A stretch of DNA of 64,000 bases. Source: Geitlerinema sp. BBD 1991-9 (GTDB lineage Bacteria > Cyanobacteriota > Cyanobacteriia > Cyanobacteriales > Geitlerinemataceae). The notes beneath the pieces were generated by a model, which saw only the letters and a list, made by a program, of their open reading frames with translations, was not told where the DNA came from and did not search any database. The stretch covers positions 1 to 64,000 of the forward strand of contig LWRO01000023.1 in assembly GCA_001657325.1 (NCBI GenBank), given 5' to 3'. A program made the translations under genes and the position numbers. Below are positions 53,204 to 62,750 of this stretch, piece after piece. Numbering within the stretch: position 1 is the stretch's first letter; every line of letters begins with the position of its first letter.

Positions 53204-55611
53204 GCGACGAAACGACCCTCTTTCAACGCGATCCCTTTGCAGACGGAACGATCGACGATCCCCTCGTCGAAATCCGCACTTACAACGGTACGAGTAACAA
53301 CCTCACCCCGGAGCGAACGACTTACGGCGCTTCGGGAGAGCCGTTTTTACGTTTGTATCCTCCCGAGTACGAAGATGGAGAGAATACGCCAGCGGGAGTG
53401 GGAAACCGCCAACCGATTCCAATTTACACCCAGGAAGAAGTCGATCGACTGGCTGCGCTCGGACGTACTGTCGTTCCGAATAGCGATCCCTCGATCGACG
53501 CACCGTTTCTGGAACTGAATCCCCCCGATCGACCCAGTCCTCGCGTCGTCAGTAACGTTCTCTCCGACCAAGACGGACAAAGTATTCCCAACTCGCGGTT
53601 CTTAACCGATCTGTCTTGGAGTTTCGGACAGTTCGTCAACCACGATATCGATCTCGCGCTCGAAGGCTTTGAGGAAACGAACCCCAATCGCGATCTCTCG
53701 TTTCCCATCGATATTCCTGTAGACGATCCCGACTTCGGCGAAAATACCTCCGGCGCGCGTCCGAACAACCAATTTGCGTTCGAGCGAGATGCTGTCGCAT
53801 CGGGAACCGGCGTTAACGACGTACCGGGAACGGGAGTCAACCGCATTACGGCGTGGCTCGACCTTTCGACAGTATACGGGTCGCACGTGGAAATTGCGCG
53901 AGAACTTCGATCGAATACGGATGGAAAGCTGCGTGTGACTCCCACTGAAACCGGCGATCTCCTTCCCGCTAACAGTCCCAGTCCCACGCGGGAGGGAAAA
54001 CCGATTTCGCAACCGGGAGCGTTTCAAGAGGTGGGATTCGCCACTGGAGACGAGCGCGTCAACGAAAACAACAGTCTCGCCGCGCAACACACGCTCTGGG
54101 TTAGAAATCACAACCGCCTCGCAGAAGAACTGGCGCAGGTTCACCCCGATTGGACGGACGAGCAACTGTTTCAACAAGCGCGTCAACTGAATATCGCACA
54201 GTATCAAAACATCGTTTTCAGCGAGTGGCTCCCGTCATTACTGGGAGAAAACAACCCCAATTCGCTGCGTTCCTACGAAGGTTACGACGACACGCTCGAT
54301 CCTCAAACGAGTAACGTCTTCGTCACTGCGTCGCTTCGCATCGGTCACACCTTAGTCAGTCCGACGATTTTACGACTCGACGAAAACGGCGAAGTCGATC
54401 CTCGGGGAAATATCAGCTTTTTCCGCAATTTCAACGCGCCTGACGTAACGGAAGGAGAAGATCTCGATGTTCTGTTTCGCGGCTTGGCCTCGAAGTTTTC
54501 GCAAAACGTCGATACGAAAGTCGCCGACGATCTGAGAAATGCGCTTCCCGATTTCATCGGCGCGACGCCAATTCCGCTGGGTGCAGTGGGTTTCGATTTA
54601 GCCTCGGCGAACGTCCAGCGGGGACGCGATCGAGGAATTTCGGATTACAACCAACTGCGGCGAACTCTGGCGGAACAGTACCCAGAGTTGGGAATTCGTC
54701 CGGTGACGAGTTTTGCGGAAATTACGTCTGACCCGGAATTACAAGCAGCGTTAGAAACAGTTTACGGAACGGTTGAAGATATCGATCCGTGGATTGGGTT
54801 ACTCATTGAAGATCCGGTTCCGGGGTCGAGTTTCGGCGCGACGCAAGGTGCGATTTTCCGCGAACAGTTCGAGCGCATTCGCCACGCCGATCGATTTTGG
54901 TTCGATCGAAACTTAGAAAACGGCGGATTTTTTACCTCTGAGGAAATCGCCACCATTCGCGATACGTCATTTTCAGATATTCTGCGGAGAAATACCAAGA
55001 TTCAGGATATTCAAGACAATCCGTTCGTTTTGATGAGTCTGGGAAAAGACGACACGGAGGAGATGAACGGCGGTGTCGGTGAGGATTCAATGCTCGGAAT
55101 GGGAGGAGACGATCGAATCTTCGCCGCCGCTGGAGACGACGCAATCGCGGGAAATCAGGGAAACGACGATCTCGAGGGTGGGTTGGGGAACGACCTGCTG
55201 ATGGGAGGAAAGGCGTTCGATCGATTGACGGGAGGCGAGGGTAACGACATCCTCAACGGCGATTGTGATGGTGACACGCTAATGGGAGGTGCGGGTGCAG
55301 ATACGTTCGCGTTCGGACGGGAAGGGGTGACGTTCGAGGCGTTGGGAATCGATTCGATCGAGGATTTTGTCAGTGGGGAGGATTCGATCGAGCTGTCTGT
55401 GGAGATGTTTGTTTTACCGCAAGGGACAGTGACTGTAGAAACCGTTGATGGAAATGCAGATCGATCGGAGGCTTCGATCGTGTTCGATCGATCGACGGGA
55501 GCGTTATTTTACAATCCCAACGGAGCCGATCTCGGCTTCGATTCCGGCGGCCAGTTCGCCACGCTTCAACCCGGTTTAACTCTCTCGGAAGGAGATGTTC
55601 GAGTCGTTTAA
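53200..55611 (+). CDS. Animal-type heme peroxidase with RTX repeats (peroxicin-like)
   Basis: 803 residues. The peroxidase domain covers about 80-600. Distal histidine H148 lies in GQFVNHDIDL; the residue before it is N147, where mammalian and cyanobacterial relatives have the aspartate that forms an ester bond with heme. Catalytic R286 and E289 (ERVNEN), the proximal histidine H383 (LRIGHTLVSP) and ANVQRGRDRG are present. Residues about 622-705 hold glycine/aspartate nonapeptide repeats that bind calcium, and the end has DFVSGEDSIEL, typical of type I secretion substrates. There is no N-terminal signal peptide. Known relatives oxidise halides. No type I transporter is in the window. Confidence 0.9.
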   Translation: MSDETTLFQRDPFADGTIDDPLVEIRTYNGTSNNLTPERTTYGASGEPFLRLYPPEYEDGENTPAGVGNRQPIPIYTQEEVDRLAALGRTVVPNSDPSIDAPFLELNPPDRPSPRVVSNVLSDQDGQSIPNSRFLTDLSWSFGQFVNHDIDLALEGFEETNPNRDLSFPIDIPVDDPDFGENTSGARPNNQFAFERDAVASGTGVNDVPGTGVNRITAWLDLSTVYGSHVEIARELRSNTDGKLRVTPTETGDLLPANSPSPTREGKPISQPGAFQEVGFATGDERVNENNSLAAQHTLWVRNHNRLAEELAQVHPDWTDEQLFQQARQLNIAQYQNIVFSEWLPSLLGENNPNSLRSYEGYDDTLDPQTSNVFVTASLRIGHTLVSPTILRLDENGEVDPRGNISFFRNFNAPDVTEGEDLDVLFRGLASKFSQNVDTKVADDLRNALPDFIGATPIPLGAVGFDLASANVQRGRDRGISDYNQLRRTLAEQYPELGIRPVTSFAEITSDPELQAALETVYGTVEDIDPWIGLLIEDPVPGSSFGATQGAIFREQFERIRHADRFWFDRNLENGGFFTSEEIATIRDTSFSDILRRNTKIQDIQDNPFVLMSLGKDDTEEMNGGVGEDSMLGMGGDDRIFAAAGDDAIAGNQGNDDLEGGLGNDLLMGGKAFDRLTGGEGNDILNGDCDGDTLMGGAGADTFAFGREGVTFEALGIDSIEDFVSGEDSIELSVEMFVLPQGTVTVETVDGNADRSEASIVFDRSTGALFYNPNGADLGFDSGGQFATLQPGLTLSEGDVRVV

Positions 55612-55650
55612 TCTCATGGGGGTTCGAGTCATACTGACTGAGTTCCCAGC

Positions 55651-55751
55651 GGGTGCATCTCAAGACTGTAAAAATTGTTGTCGGTGCGTTACGCGGGAAT
55701 CTCATTCGTCTCGACTTCAGCTGAATTTTGTAGCCCGCTAACACACCCTAC
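55651..55751. mobile_element. Half of an ISKra4-type end next to a second MITE
   Basis: GGGTGCATCTCA at 55651-55662 is a single left end like those of the 101-bp MITEs, with no matching right end. From 55681 to 55751 a second element begins GGTGCGTTACGCGGG and ends CCCGCTAACACACCCTAC, an imperfect inverted pair. The inside (AATGAGATTCCCGCG on the other strand) resembles the element at 62598-62711. The two seem to have inserted near each other and decayed. Confidence 0.55.
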
Positions 55752-55756
55752 GCCTC

Positions 55757-56287
55757 TCAAATGCTCCCTATTTCCTCATCTCCTCGCATTTGTGGAATGA
55801 GATAAATCGCACCAGATACGAGTGTTAAAACCACAGACAGCCAAAACGCAACCAATCCGGCATTTGTCCAGGCTTGAGAGAGCGGTGCGAGCAGCAGTAC
55901 GATCGCAGTAATTTGAGCGACGGTTTTGATTTTTCCCCACCAATTCGCGCCAGAAATGGTAGTTTGACGGACTCGCCAACCCGCAACCGTCAATTCCCTG
56001 GCCAAAATCAAGAAAACGCCCCAAGCCGGAATAGTTCCCCATTCAATTAATACGAGGAACGGTGCAAATACCAACAGCTTATCGACGAGTGGATCGAGAA
56101 ATTTTCCCAAGTCGCTGACTTGATTGAAGCGACGAGCAACGTATCCATCAACCCAATCCGTTAGAGCTGCGATCGAGAAAATCGCCAAACCAATCCATCG
56201 ATCGATCGGCGTTGGATTCGATAAAAAATACAGCAAAAATGGGATTCCCAGCATTCGCGACAGGGTAATCCAAGTTGCAACAGTCAT
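55757..56287 (-). CDS. pgsA: CDP-diacylglycerol--glycerol-3-phosphate 3-phosphatidyltransferase
   Basis: Makes phosphatidylglycerol phosphate, the precursor of the only phospholipid of thylakoids. 176 residues, about five spans, with the CDP-alcohol phosphotransferase motif DWVDGYVARR...GKFLDPLVDK (D-G-A-R-G-D-D). Opens MTVATWITLSRMLGIPFLLY. Single gene; MITE debris lies just downstream. Confidence 0.95.
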   Translation of the reverse strand: MTVATWITLSRMLGIPFLLYFLSNPTPIDRWIGLAIFSIAALTDWVDGYVARRFNQVSDLGKFLDPLVDKLLVFAPFLVLIEWGTIPAWGVFLILARELTVAGWRVRQTTISGANWWGKIKTVAQITAIVLLLAPLSQAWTNAGLVAFWLSVVLTLVSGAIYLIPQMRGDEEIGSI

Positions 56288-56519
56288 TCAATTTACGATT
56301 GACAGTTTACGATTGTTTTTTATGAAACTTATCTCCTAAAGATTGCAACTTAGCTATTTTTTGAAATTTGCGTTTTATCGAATTTTAAAACTCAAAAAAC
56401 AAATCTAAAGTCCCCCGGAAAACAAGTGAGCGTATCGGGAGACCTCGTTCGTCACATCGGAGGTAGAGGCGTGGCGGGGTTCGCAAAACGCTCGTTAATC
56501 TCAGTCGAATTTCAAACAC

Positions 56520-56738
56520 TTACGGTGTGGGTGACAAATCGTCGATGACTTTAACTTTGCCCTGACGTACAGCGCGCATCAGTCGATTGACCGAGCGGCG
56601 GTCGTCTTCACTGAGGGAGTCATCCAACGAAGCGGCCATGAGTCCGTAACAGTCGGTTCGGGTCAGTACGCCCGTATCTCGAACTGAGACGAGAATTTCC
56701 GAAATCGCCCCGGGTAACAATTGGAGTTCCGGTACCAT
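56520..56738 (-). CDS. Small conserved cyanobacterial protein, function unknown
   Basis: 72 residues, mostly helical (MVPELQLLPGAISEILVSVR, then LSEDDRRSVNRLMRAVRQGK). The regular pattern and its position with flanking non-coding DNA support a real gene. I do not know its function; no signal peptide or membrane span. Confidence 0.7.
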   Translation of the reverse strand: MVPELQLLPGAISEILVSVRDTGVLTRTDCYGLMAASLDDSLSEDDRRSVNRLMRAVRQGKVKVIDDLSPTP

Positions 56739-56922
56739 TAGCCTACGGCGAAAAATTCGGTACTTCCAGTATCACTGAGTCCGATCTCGAACTCAGCGAT
56801 CGATCTCTCGTCATCTGCAAGATCTCGATCGTCATTCAATGCGATCGAAATCACAATTCGGGAGATGAAGCGGTAGAGAACGAAGCGAAGACTTCTCATC
56901 ACCCAGTCATCCCGTCACCGCC

Positions 56923-57885
56923 TCATCTGTCCTCGTGTCCTTCCAAGAACACACCAATCCGTCGGAACTTCTCATAACGGAGGTTGCGGCGTTGGTCGGG
57001 GGTCATCGCCGAGAGGTTCGCGAGTTCTTCGAGTAACGCCTTTTTAAGAATCTCTGTCGCTTCAATCGGTTTCGTGTGAACGCCACCCAGGGGTTCTGGA
57101 AGCAGTCGATCGAGAATGCCTAAGTCCTTGAGATCGCGAGCCGTAATCTTGAGGGCTTCTGCAGCTTGAGGACTCTTGGAAGCATCCTTCCAGAGAATCG
57201 CCGCACAAGCTTCCGGGGTCGCCACCGTGTACACGGCGTGTTCGAACATGAGTAGTCGATCGCCGACACCAATGCCCAAGGCCCCCCCCGATCCGCCTTC
57301 GCCAATCACGGTGCAGACGATCGGTACGTCGAGGCGAAACATCTCGCGCAGATTGTACGCGATCGCCTCTCCCTGACCGAGATGTTCCGCTTCGATACCC
57401 GCCCACGCCCCAGGCGTATCGATAAACGTGAGAATTGGCATTCCGAATCGATCGGCGTGTTCCATCAAGCGCATGGCTTTGCGATAGCCCCCAGGGGAGG
57501 CCATACCAAAATTGCGTGCGACGTTATCTTTCGTGTCTCGTCCTTTTTGATGGCCGAGCATGACCACCGGGATACCCTCTAAACGAGCCAGACCGCCAAC
57601 GAGTGCCGGATCGTCCGATCCCCCTCGATCGCCATGGAGTTCGATCCACTCGTCACTAATCGCTTGAATGTAATCGAGCGTACTCGGCCGCTGAGGATGA
57701 CGTGCCAGTTGTAAGCGTTGTGCCGGAGATAAACTGCCAAAAATTTCTTGTCGCAGTTGCCTGGCCCGCTCTTCCAACTGGTAAATCTCCTCCGACACGT
57801 CAACGTTCGTTTCGTCAGCGATATCGCGGATTTGCTGAATTCGCTTTTCCAGCTCGACGAGAGGTTTCTCGAAGTCTAATAGCAT
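56923..57885 (-). CDS. accA: Acetyl-CoA carboxylase carboxyltransferase subunit alpha
   Basis: First committed step of fatty acid synthesis, forming malonyl-CoA together with AccB, AccC and AccD. 320 residues opening [20 protein letters not shown]; contains the carboxyltransferase core PEGYRKAMR-like [37 protein letters not shown] and [20 protein letters not shown]. It lies 54 bases after aar on the same strand, a conserved cyanobacterial arrangement that joins alkane and fatty acid synthesis. Confidence 0.96.
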   Translation of the reverse strand: MLLDFEKPLVELEKRIQQIRDIADETNVDVSEEIYQLEERARQLRQEIFGSLSPAQRLQLARHPQRPSTLDYIQAISDEWIELHGDRGGSDDPALVGGLARLEGIPVVMLGHQKGRDTKDNVARNFGMASPGGYRKAMRLMEHADRFGMPILTFIDTPGAWAGIEAEHLGQGEAIAYNLREMFRLDVPIVCTVIGEGGSGGALGIGVGDRLLMFEHAVYTVATPEACAAILWKDASKSPQAAEALKITARDLKDLGILDRLLPEPLGGVHTKPIEATEILKKALLEELANLSAMTPDQRRNLRYEKFRRIGVFLEGHEDR

Positions 57886-57939
57886 TTGGAGATCGGAGGT
57901 TAGAGACTAGGATAGAGAATACGGGCGCACCGGCCGCGA

Positions 57940-58974
57940 TTATCCTCGAACGAAAGACAAGAGGGGTTTAAACCCGTGTTTGATCGAGACGTCACCAATC
58001 AGTTCCATTTTTTCAACTGAAATTTGATTGCGTCCCCAGGAAAAGTTCGTGTGCCATTTCTCGAATTCCAATAACATCGATTCGGCAAAACACGCAAACA
58101 TCTGTCGAGCCGGTACGTCCATATTGACTATCTTCATAATCCGCCAGTCAATATCGAGCGAGTGTTCGACAATTCCGCCTTTGAGAACATAGACACTCTC
58201 CGGACGATCGACTTGGTTGTCTAAGTTCTTCGGATAGCCGCCATCGATCAGTAAGCAAGGTTGCTTGAGTGTTTTCGCGTCGATCTGAAGGCCTTGGGGT
58301 AAACTCGCCACCCAAACCACGATATCGGCTTGCGGGAGTGCTTCCTCGAGAGCCATCACCTTACCGCGTCCGAGTTCGTCTTGTAACGCTTGCAAGCGCG
58401 CTCGATCTCGGGCAACGAGCAACAACTCCGACACGTCCGTTCGAGTGTTCAACCATCGGCACACAGCACTACCGATGTCTCCAGTTGCGCCCACAACGGC
58501 AACTGTCGCTTTAGACAGTTCGATGCCGAGTTTCTGGCTTGCTTGCTCGACTTGACGACAAATAATGTACGCCGTGTGCGTGTTGCCTGTGGTAAAACGC
58601 TGGAAATCGAGCGTAATGTTACGAATTCGCTTAATTTGATTCAGGTTGAAATTCTCGAAAATAATGGATGAAAACCCGCCCAGTGCTGTAATATCGAGTC
58701 CGATCTTTTGGGCGTGTGCCATAGCGTTGATAATTTTGCGCGTGGCGGCCTTAATGCGTCGTGCGGCCAACATCTCTGGCAAAAAGCACGACTCGACGTA
58801 TCGACCCTCGATCGTTTGACCCGTTATGCTCGTCACGGTGATGTTATCGATAGTTTGCGGGGGAGCAGAACACCAAAAGTCCAACCCTTCTGCCGCAAAA
58901 GCGTCGTATCCCAAATCCTGAGCGACGGATCGGGCGTGTTCTAAATTCGTCAGGTGACCGATTAAACCAAACAT
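57940..58974 (-). CDS. aar: Acyl-ACP reductase (alkane pathway)
   Basis: Reduces acyl-ACP to fatty aldehyde with NADPH. 344 residues opening [20 protein letters not shown]; the Rossmann motif [16 protein letters not shown] binds NADPH, and the catalytic cysteine is in [16 protein letters not shown] near the C-terminus. It follows ado (190 bases) and precedes accA. Product goes to the deformylating oxygenase. Confidence 0.96.
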   Translation of the reverse strand: MFGLIGHLTNLEHARSVAQDLGYDAFAAEGLDFWCSAPPQTIDNITVTSITGQTIEGRYVESCFLPEMLAARRIKAATRKIINAMAHAQKIGLDITALGGFSSIIFENFNLNQIKRIRNITLDFQRFTTGNTHTAYIICRQVEQASQKLGIELSKATVAVVGATGDIGSAVCRWLNTRTDVSELLLVARDRARLQALQDELGRGKVMALEEALPQADIVVWVASLPQGLQIDAKTLKQPCLLIDGGYPKNLDNQVDRPESVYVLKGGIVEHSLDIDWRIMKIVNMDVPARQMFACFAESMLLEFEKWHTNFSWGRNQISVEKMELIGDVSIKHGFKPLLSFVRG

Positions 58975-59164
58975 GGGCAGATCGTTAGAGAACCTGTCTT
59001 TCAGGCCGCGAAACGGTAATGAGTAACCATATGGGTTAATAAACCTTTACATTACTATAGGAAAGGCCACTTCTCAAGCTGTCCGCGAAAAACTGCCCGC
59101 TTTCACCGAGAAAACGGGCAATCGAAGGCAATATTTGCCCCTTCAAAACGCGAAGACGCAATTC

Positions 59165-59863
59165 TCAGACACCTTGGCGCAAACCTTGAGCCAGCATCCG
59201 CACGGTTTCGCGAGTGTTGAAGCCAATGTTACCGAGGGCTTCGCCGTAAGAGATCGTAAAATCTTCGATTAACTCTTCTTTGGCCATGTGAAGCACGTTC
59301 GCATCGTCCTCGACTTGGTTGAGCATCCCCCAAACGAGCGGCAGGTTTTGGCGATTCGCTTCTTCAATTCGAGGCTTAACTTCTTCAAAGCGTGCTTTGA
59401 GCCACTCTTCACCGAAGTTTAAGTGCAAGTATTCGTCTTTAACAACGCCTTCTGTGATTTTGTGGGAGAAGGAATCTGCAACGGGGAGGTAGATATTGTA
59501 AGCCGAGATCGCGAAGCATTCGATGATTAATGCTTGAATTACCAAGCAAGTCACGATATCTCCTTCCTCACCGGCTTTTTGGAAGTTGTCGCGCAGCTTG
59601 GAGAAGAACTCGCGAGCGAACTCCATGTCGGGGGTAACTTCCAGGTTCCGGCCACAAGCTTGAAACCCTTTCTCGTGACGGCGCTCCATTTTGGCCAGAG
59701 CCGTTAATTTGTCTTGATGCTCCGGCAGCAATTCCGCTAACTTAACAAAATTTTCGTAAGCTTCGTGCTCCCCTTCGATCACGATAGCGTTAATGCGGCT
59801 GTAAGCGTCTTTATAGGTTTCGCTTTGGTAATCGATCGTGGGGGTGGCTTCTAACTGCGGCAT
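59165..59863 (-). CDS. ado: Aldehyde-deformylating oxygenase
   Basis: Non-heme di-iron enzyme that turns fatty aldehydes into alkanes plus formate. 232 residues opening [20 protein letters not shown]. Iron ligands lie in [32 protein letters not shown] and [14 protein letters not shown], as in ferritin-like di-iron enzymes. First gene of ado-aar-accA. Confidence 0.97.
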   Translation of the reverse strand: MPQLEATPTIDYQSETYKDAYSRINAIVIEGEHEAYENFVKLAELLPEHQDKLTALAKMERRHEKGFQACGRNLEVTPDMEFAREFFSKLRDNFQKAGEEGDIVTCLVIQALIIECFAISAYNIYLPVADSFSHKITEGVVKDEYLHLNFGEEWLKARFEEVKPRIEEANRQNLPLVWGMLNQVEDDANVLHMAKEELIEDFTISYGEALGNIGFNTRETVRMLAQGLRQGV

Positions 59864-60227
59864 ATGTTTCCTATCTCCTCATCCTCAAGATGGTGGGGGG
59901 TGTAAACGACACTCAATTGCAGAACTCAGCTTTGAGAGGGTTGCAGTCCCGATTTAAAAGAGATCGAGACGTTCGCTTCATCCGTGCCGCTAGCCAGATA
60001 AGTGTTCGATCTCACTGGCAGAGGGTCAATTCAAGGATGCCCTCCCAGACGGGTAATGTCTCAGGGGAACGGGGCAAAACCCGTTTTCCTGCTTTGTCTT
60101 GAGGGTTTAACCCACTTGGCAAAGCACCTGTAACATTTTGGGTAAAACAACTTACTGTTTACTTTACAAGGTTTAACCTAAACTTGACCAGATCTCACCG
60201 CTTCGGTTTAGTTGATATTGTCTCTCA
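59864..60227. promoter_or_regulatory. Divergent region between ado and the ABC permease
   Basis: About 360 bases without a gene. Near 60120-60185 there are several TTTAC/TTAAC words, on the side of the permease gene. No defined operator. Confidence 0.4.
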
Positions 60228-60242
60228 ATGACGGGGTGTCCG

Positions 60243-61133
60243 ATGAGCGATCGATCTCCCAAGATTCCCGCGAATCCTTCGATCGAGGCAAAAGCTCGAT
60301 CGAGGCAAAAATCGGCGATTGACTTCTCTAATCAGTCTCGACTGTTGAACCTGCTTTTTCTAATGGTTGGTGCGGGGATTGTGCTGTTTCCGTTGCTGGT
60401 GGTGCTTCGAGCCTCGTTCGCACCGTCGGGATCGGTTTTGAGTCTCGATTTAACCGGCTCGTGGACTTTGGAAAACTACCAACAGGTCTGGCAACGGGGT
60501 CGTTTTTGGCGAGCGTTCGCGAATTCTACGTTCGTTGCACTATCCGTTACAGGATTTCAAGTGTTAACGTCAGCCCTGGCAGGATATGCGCTGGCACGGT
60601 TGAAATTTTGGGGGCGGCGCAGCTTGTTGACGGCAATCTTAGCAACCTTAGCCATTCCGTTTCAGTTGCTCGTGGTGCCGGTTTTTTTGATTCTGAAGTG
60701 GGGACACCTGCTCGATACTTACGGTGCCTTGATTCTACCCACTGCGGTGAACGGATTCGGGATTTTTTTGATGCGACAGTACTTCGTGACGATTCCCGTT
60801 GCGTTGGAGGAAGCGGCTGCCCTCGACGGTGCGAATCGCTGGCAAATTCTCACGCAGGTGATGCTTCCCTTATCTCGTCCGGCGTTAGTTACACTCTCTT
60901 TACTCGCGTTTATCGGGGAGTGGAACGATTTGTTTAAACCGTTGGTGTTTACCACCCAACCGGCACTCCAAACGGTTCAGTTAGCCCTCGCTGAGTTTCA
61001 AGAGCAGTTTACAAACGATTGGCCGCTACTGATGGCGGCTGTTGCCATCACAACGCTTCCGATTTTGGTGTTGTTCTTCCTCGGCCAACGCCAGTTCGTG
61101 CGTGGCATTGCTGCGACGGGGGTCAAGTCTTGA
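60243..61133 (+). CDS. Sugar-type ABC transporter permease (MalG/UgpE-like)
   Basis: 296 residues from ATG 60243; the alternative ATG at 60228 adds five residues. Six membrane spans and the ABC-contact EAA loop EEAAALDGANRWQILTQVML. Permeases of this type work in pairs with a MalF-like partner, a binding protein and an ATPase; none is in the window, so the partners are encoded elsewhere. Candidate substrates include compatible solutes such as glucosylglycerol or sugars. Confidence 0.88.
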   Translation: MSDRSPKIPANPSIEAKARSRQKSAIDFSNQSRLLNLLFLMVGAGIVLFPLLVVLRASFAPSGSVLSLDLTGSWTLENYQQVWQRGRFWRAFANSTFVALSVTGFQVLTSALAGYALARLKFWGRRSLLTAILATLAIPFQLLVVPVFLILKWGHLLDTYGALILPTAVNGFGIFLMRQYFVTIPVALEEAAALDGANRWQILTQVMLPLSRPALVTLSLLAFIGEWNDLFKPLVFTTQPALQTVQLALAEFQEQFTNDWPLLMAAVAITTLPILVLFFLGQRQFVRGIAATGVKS

Positions 61134-61504
61134 CGGCCTCGAAGGCGATTTGAGGAAATTCTCGGGGCTAATGCCTGAAACACGAGGGCTTTCACGGTCG
61201 AGTTCTGGATGCTGGTCTCGGGTGACCGGTGGGAGCTTCTCTTCTAAAGCGATAAACTATCGATCGAGGCGCAAGCTAACTCAAGAAACGGTGCGAACGT
61301 TCGTCGCGCCGTCGTCTTCTGCCTTGCCCGAACAAGCAACCCCCTGGCGAATCGATTGGAATGGTGAGTACAGTTGCAGACCTCCTGGCTGTGCTACGAG
61401 GAGTTGAGTTGAAAGCCTTCGGTTTCGCGATCCAGTGAGGCTGGCGATATCTGTTTGGCGATACCTATTTTTTGTTCGTTGTCGGACTTCAATCCAAGGC
61501 CTGA
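61134..61504. other. Non-coding stretch between the permease and the HAMP kinase
   Basis: About 370 bases with no clear gene, hairpin or RNA. It probably contains the kinase promoter. Confidence 0.45.
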
Positions 61505-62599
61505 ATGGTTAAATTTAACGTCAGACGTGGACTCTTTCTCTCCCATCTCCTCGTCATGCTGGTCGGACTCGGAAGTTTTATCGTTATCAGCAAGATTTAT
61601 TCCCCCCGACAGTTCATCGTGCAACTCGAACGCATGGAACACACGGAATTTTTTAGCGTTCGATCGGTGAAAACTTACCTCGTCAAAGGGTTTGAAATTA
61701 CCTGGAACCGCAGTACGTTTGGAGCGGCGATCGCCGGAACATCTGCCGCAGGACTGTTTAGTTACTGGCTGTCGAAGCGCATCACCGAACCTTTACGAAA
61801 GATGCGCCAAATCACGCAAAAATTTGCCGCCGGACAGTTTGACGAACGAATGCCCACGAGCGAAATTCCAGAATTTCACCAACTCAGCCTCAGCTTCAAC
61901 CGCATGGCGGATAGTATCACCGATATCGAACAGCGTCGTCGGGAGCTGATCGGTGATATGACCCACGAATTGCGAACCCCCTTGACGGTGATGCAAGGAT
62001 ATCTCGAAGAACTCGCCGACGGCCGCCTCGAACCGACCCCAGAAACGTACTACAAACTGGCCGGCGAAACCCGTCGTCTCGAACGTCTGGTCAACGATTT
62101 ACAGGAACTCTCGAAAGCCGAGGCGGGATACCTCACGATCGACGCACAACCGATGTCGCTACAGCCGTTGTTAGAGTCGTTGGTCGATCGACTGTCCGAA
62201 CAACTTCCCGAGGAGTTGAGTTTGCATTTCAACTGCTCCCCCGACTTGTCCCAAGTTCTCGCCGATCGCGATCGAACCGAACAAATTCTGATTAATTTAT
62301 TAGGCAATGCCGTTCGCTATTCCGACGAAGGTAAGATCTGCGTTCGCGCTTGGCACGACGAATCCGTCGTTTGGGTGGAAGTCAGCGATACGGGAATTGG
62401 AATCGCACCGGAAGATTTACCTCACGTGTTCGATCGATTTTGGCGAGCTGAGCGATCTCGCTGTCGCCATTCTGGCGGAACGGGCATCGGTTTGGCAATT
62501 ACACGGCGACTGGTGGAGCTTCAAGGGGGACGTATTGAGGTTGAAAGTGAGTTAAACCAAGGGAGCCAGTTTCGCTTTTCAATTCCTCGGGTTCACTAG
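61505..62599 (+). CDS. HAMP-type sensor histidine kinase
   Basis: 364 residues: span 1 at about 8-28, a short external loop (about 40 residues), span 2 at about 72-92, HAMP at 93-146 (RITEPLRKMRQITQKFAAGQ), HisKA with H154 (DMTHELRTPLTVM), and an ATPase domain (NLLGNAVRYSDEG, DTGIGIAPEDLPHVF, GTGIGLAITRRL). The very small sensor loop suggests membrane or partner-protein sensing, as in BaeS-like kinases. No response regulator is next to it. The TAG stop is supplied by the left end of a MITE. Confidence 0.92.
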   Translation: MVKFNVRRGLFLSHLLVMLVGLGSFIVISKIYSPRQFIVQLERMEHTEFFSVRSVKTYLVKGFEITWNRSTFGAAIAGTSAAGLFSYWLSKRITEPLRKMRQITQKFAAGQFDERMPTSEIPEFHQLSLSFNRMADSITDIEQRRRELIGDMTHELRTPLTVMQGYLEELADGRLEPTPETYYKLAGETRRLERLVNDLQELSKAEAGYLTIDAQPMSLQPLLESLVDRLSEQLPEELSLHFNCSPDLSQVLADRDRTEQILINLLGNAVRYSDEGKICVRAWHDESVVWVEVSDTGIGIAPEDLPHVFDRFWRAERSRCRHSGGTGIGLAITRRLVELQGGRIEVESELNQGSQFRFSIPRVH

Positions 62600-62711
62600 A
62601 GCGCCAGTACAGAAGTAATGGCAGGGTGTGTTACGCAGACAAAAAATGGGCTGAAAATCCAGTTAATGAGATTTCCGCGTAACGCACCCTGCACTTTTGT
62701 ACCGCTGCTCT
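62598..62711. mobile_element. 114-bp MITE with GGTGYGTTACGC arms
   Basis: Outer arms AGAGC.CCRGTACARAAGT and inner arms GCAGGGTGYGTTACGC are inverted across the element (62598-62636 against 62676-62711), with a small indel. No coding capacity. It resembles the element at 55681-55751. Its left end overlaps the stop codon of the histidine kinase. Confidence 0.75.
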
Positions 62712-62750
62712 AGGAACGAAAAACCGATCGAAAAACGTGTGAGTGCGTTT

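Noticed and set aside
59890-60102. 70-residue plus-strand frame upstream of the ABC permease
   Set aside because: No conserved pattern, basic low-complexity composition, no ribosome binding site.
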